Origin: Heterobilharzia americana
Taxonomy: Eukaryota; Platyhelminthes; Trematoda; Strigeidida; Schistosomatidae
NCBI GenBank assembly: GCA_944470555.2
Contig: OX104127.1
Span: forward strand, 29,093,661-29,157,660
Length of the DNA: 64,000 bases
Direction: 5' to 3'
Of this stretch, positions 62,139 to 64,000 are shown piece after piece. The notes beneath the pieces were generated by a model that had not been told where the DNA came from, made no database searches, and saw nothing but the letters and a program-made list of their open reading frames with translations. The first letter of the stretch is position 1; every line of letters starts with the position of its first letter. The position numbers were made by a program, and so were the translations under genes.

Positions 62139-62139
62139 A
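62134..62139 (+). terminator. Possible poly(A) signal AATAAA overlapping the UBR4 stop codon
   Basis: The last codons read CAA TAA A, so the hexamer AATAAA includes the stop. If used, the 3' UTR would be only some tens of bases. Other candidates downstream are ATTAAA at 62374-62379 and several AT-rich stretches. Nothing in the sequence decides between them. Confidence 0.35.
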
Positions 62140-62980
62140 TCCTAATTACTACCTCCCTTGAAAAAGGAGCATATGTGTGTAGTCAGCGAGTAACTCATCT
62201 TGTATTCTCACTACTGATATTACGACTGCCTATAGTTATTTTTGGAAAAGTTTTTTTTAAATGTACCTTCGAAGTTTTTGTTTGTTACTACTATGATTGT
62301 TCACGTTGAGAGACTGTTGCTATCTTGAATTTCCGGTTGACGCTCTTCAGTTCCGACACAGTATAAAGATTTTATTAAAGGCAAAGTATTAAGTTTTGTT
62401 GTTTCCTTCTCTCATGTCGTTGCTGAATTCCCTGCTTTGTCCCCCTCCACAACCATAATCTGTCCTCAGTTGTTTACTGTTCCGAAAGCCATCTTCATAA
62501 GAGAATTATAGTCTTATATATTATACGTACTATATCAATGAATAGAGTTCAGTTGATGTCACTCGATGATGGACGTTTATCCTGATAAGTAAATATATAC
62601 ATGCATAAAATTGAAAAATGTCTTTTTCATTTCAACTCATTGGTTTTACGTGGATATCCCTAGTGTCTTTTGAAATAGCTTCACTTTTAGAATAAGCACT
62701 CAGATCGATGATTCAAAATGGGGTTATTGTAGGATGAAAGGTGGTTAATAATCATGCTGCTGAACAAAGCACTATCCTAGAAGGTGAATAATTCATCGAA
62801 TTCGACCGTAATTCATTTTTACTCTCAACTTACCAATCTATTGTAAATACAAATTTCTTTCAAGTTTAGATCAGATGAAGAAGTACAACTTGACAAACAG
62901 TGTGCCAAATCGGTGTGATAATATACGTATGTTTAATAGGCGGAAACAGCTTGGTGGTCAAAGCCAACTTAACTTAAGAG
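62139..62980 (+). other. Downstream of UBR4: 3' UTR and intergenic sequence
   Basis: No coding sequence recognised. Candidate poly(A) signals include ATTAAA at 62374. Confidence 0.6.
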
Positions 62981-62984
62981 TTAA

Positions 62985-63450
62985 GTAATTCCATATTAGA
63001 TTTCTTTACTTGATATAGCATACAGTTGTACATTACTACTTACATGATTATATTTTGAGCATAAATTATCGCTCATAATCACACAACTTTGGACGTCTGA
63101 TTTTCACAGTCGTTACCACGTATTCTTTGTCTTTAGCGGTGGTAGAATACACGTACACAACTTTACAATAGGGTGGGATAAAGACACTGTACTAAAACCC
63201 GATATAATTAGGTGGAGAGGCAAGTTGATTATTAAGTCTTTGTTAATCGAACCAAAATGTAACAGATACGGCGTAACACCTATACCGGAGATGTGGAAGG
63301 TTTCGCTTCTATTAAAAGCAAGGAATAAAAGCTGATAAGACTAAAAATTCGATGTTGAGAGATGTAAAGTTACTTTAATATGACGATAAGCAATAATTTA
63401 TGCTCGAAACATCAAATAAGCTAATCCAATATTGAACTATATTCCCACTA
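62985..63450 (+). pseudogene. Penelope-like element tail with inverted flanks
   Basis: Plus strand IGWDKDTVLKPDIIRWRGKL, IIKSLLIEPKCN and TPIPEMWKV, closely similar to the minus-strand tail at 24.0-24.2 kb. The downstream flank contains AATAATTTATGCTCGAAACA (63390). The upstream flank contains its inverted counterpart TTTTGAGCATAAATTATCGC (63051), giving an inverted terminal arrangement as known for Penelope 'pLTRs'. Confidence 0.7.
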
Positions 63451-63533
63451 GAATATCCAAATTCTACGCTTATATTAAAAGTTAGTTCTGTTGTTGGAAC
63501 ACTGTCTATTGTATCCTTGTCAGTATACTCTGA

Positions 63534-63819
63534 CTAGTTGGTATGTTCAAAGCCAACTAACGCAACGTCCGACAGTCGTAAACTTAATAAAAAGTGCATT
63601 TGCCAAAAATATATAGACCCAAAGCGTGCATGTGGCAACTCAGAGTCAAATGCCATTGGCTGGCTGGCAGCGTCAGTCCCTGAAAGTGTTTCTATTGCTA
63701 AGAGCTGGTCACGAGGAACAGCGCTATATCTGAAATCTAACCACCATTGGTTCAAATCGAGTCACACCAATCTTTTCGCAATTCCAAGCATCAGTATATA
63801 TTTCGTTACTAAAAAATAA
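63534..63819 (+). other. Unassigned ORF near the window end
   Basis: 93 codons beginning MVCSKPTNATSDSRKLNKKC, with RACGNSESNAIGWLAASVPE. The opposite strand is also open over most of the length. GGTTCAAATC inside it resembles a tRNA B-box, so this may be repeat-derived rather than a gene. No family recognised. Confidence 0.3.
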
Positions 63820-64000
63820 ATGGTCAGTATCCAGAGTTTACTGTGCTGCGCGTAAACATCGTCCATTAATTTTGCGTCGCTCATTAGTTCTACGTGAATT
63901 ATACATTGTTACATTTAATAATTAATACGATATTTCAACGTGAAATTAATACTAAACTTTAAACATAGAACCAATTGCAGTCATCTCATCGCTTGAACAT

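Noticed and set aside
59402..59492. Candidate exon with acceptor and GTAAGT donor between exons 30 and 31
   Set aside because: The phase required after exon 30 meets a TGA within eight codons, and exons 30 and 31 already join in phase 0 with conserved spacing.

Overview
The window looks like nuclear DNA of a blood fluke (Schistosomatidae, Schistosoma or a close relative). It is AT-rich, with short exons and GT-AG introns of about 150 bases to several kb. Its repeats are those I associate with schistosomes: RTE-type and other non-LTR retrotransposons, Penelope-like elements, a gypsy-type LTR fragment, and tRNA-derived SINEs, some carrying hammerhead ribozymes (Sm-alpha type). Genus and family calls rest on recalled protein and repeat families; no search was run.

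One host gene, on the + strand, spans almost the whole window. It is the 3' part of the giant E3 ubiquitin ligase gene UBR4 (Drosophila purity of essence, p600). I traced 32 coding exons from 4242 to 62138. All use AG acceptors and GT donors. Every junction phase agrees, and the joined reading frame (10,386 nt after the split first codon) closes on a TAA, giving 3,461 residues. The first exon seen begins mid-codon, so the 5' part, including the UBR box, lies outside the window. Within the protein I recognise the four-CxxC cysteine-rich segment (exon 11), the long helical-repeat region, the hemi-RING catalytic zinc module (exon 26) and the conserved C-terminus (exons 27-32).

Layout of the rest: 1-4241 holds a degenerate reverse-transcriptase tail, a 112-bp palindrome beside a TA microsatellite, and a foldback MITE. 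The introns then hold: 10.36-11.49 kb RTE remnant (+); 13.0-13.8 kb three foldback MITEs; 17.5-17.96 kb gypsy-type integrase tail; 18.95-19.3 kb hammerhead SINE (-); 20.29-23.54 kb near full-length but broken RTE element (-); 23.8-24.35 kb Penelope tail (-); 25.7-26.35 kb RT remnant; 27.3-28.0 kb very large inverted repeat; 28.1-28.4 kb hammerhead SINE (+); 37.9-38.7 kb Penelope RT/endonuclease remnant; 40.23-40.51 kb palindrome carrying two opposed hammerhead motifs with a 13-bp target-site duplication; 45.5 kb RTE 5' fragment; 50.4-52.78 kb RTE remnant (+); 56.9-57.3 kb RT-element tail; several tRNA-like SINEs. Past the UBR4 stop there is another Penelope tail with inverted flanks (63.0-63.45 kb) and an unassigned ORF.

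The most interesting items are the palindromic double-hammerhead insertion at 40.2-40.5 kb, the nearly 700-bp inverted repeat at 27.3-28.0 kb (both inside UBR4 introns, so both would be transcribed as hairpins in the pre-mRNA), and the complete 32-exon model of a divergent trematode UBR4.
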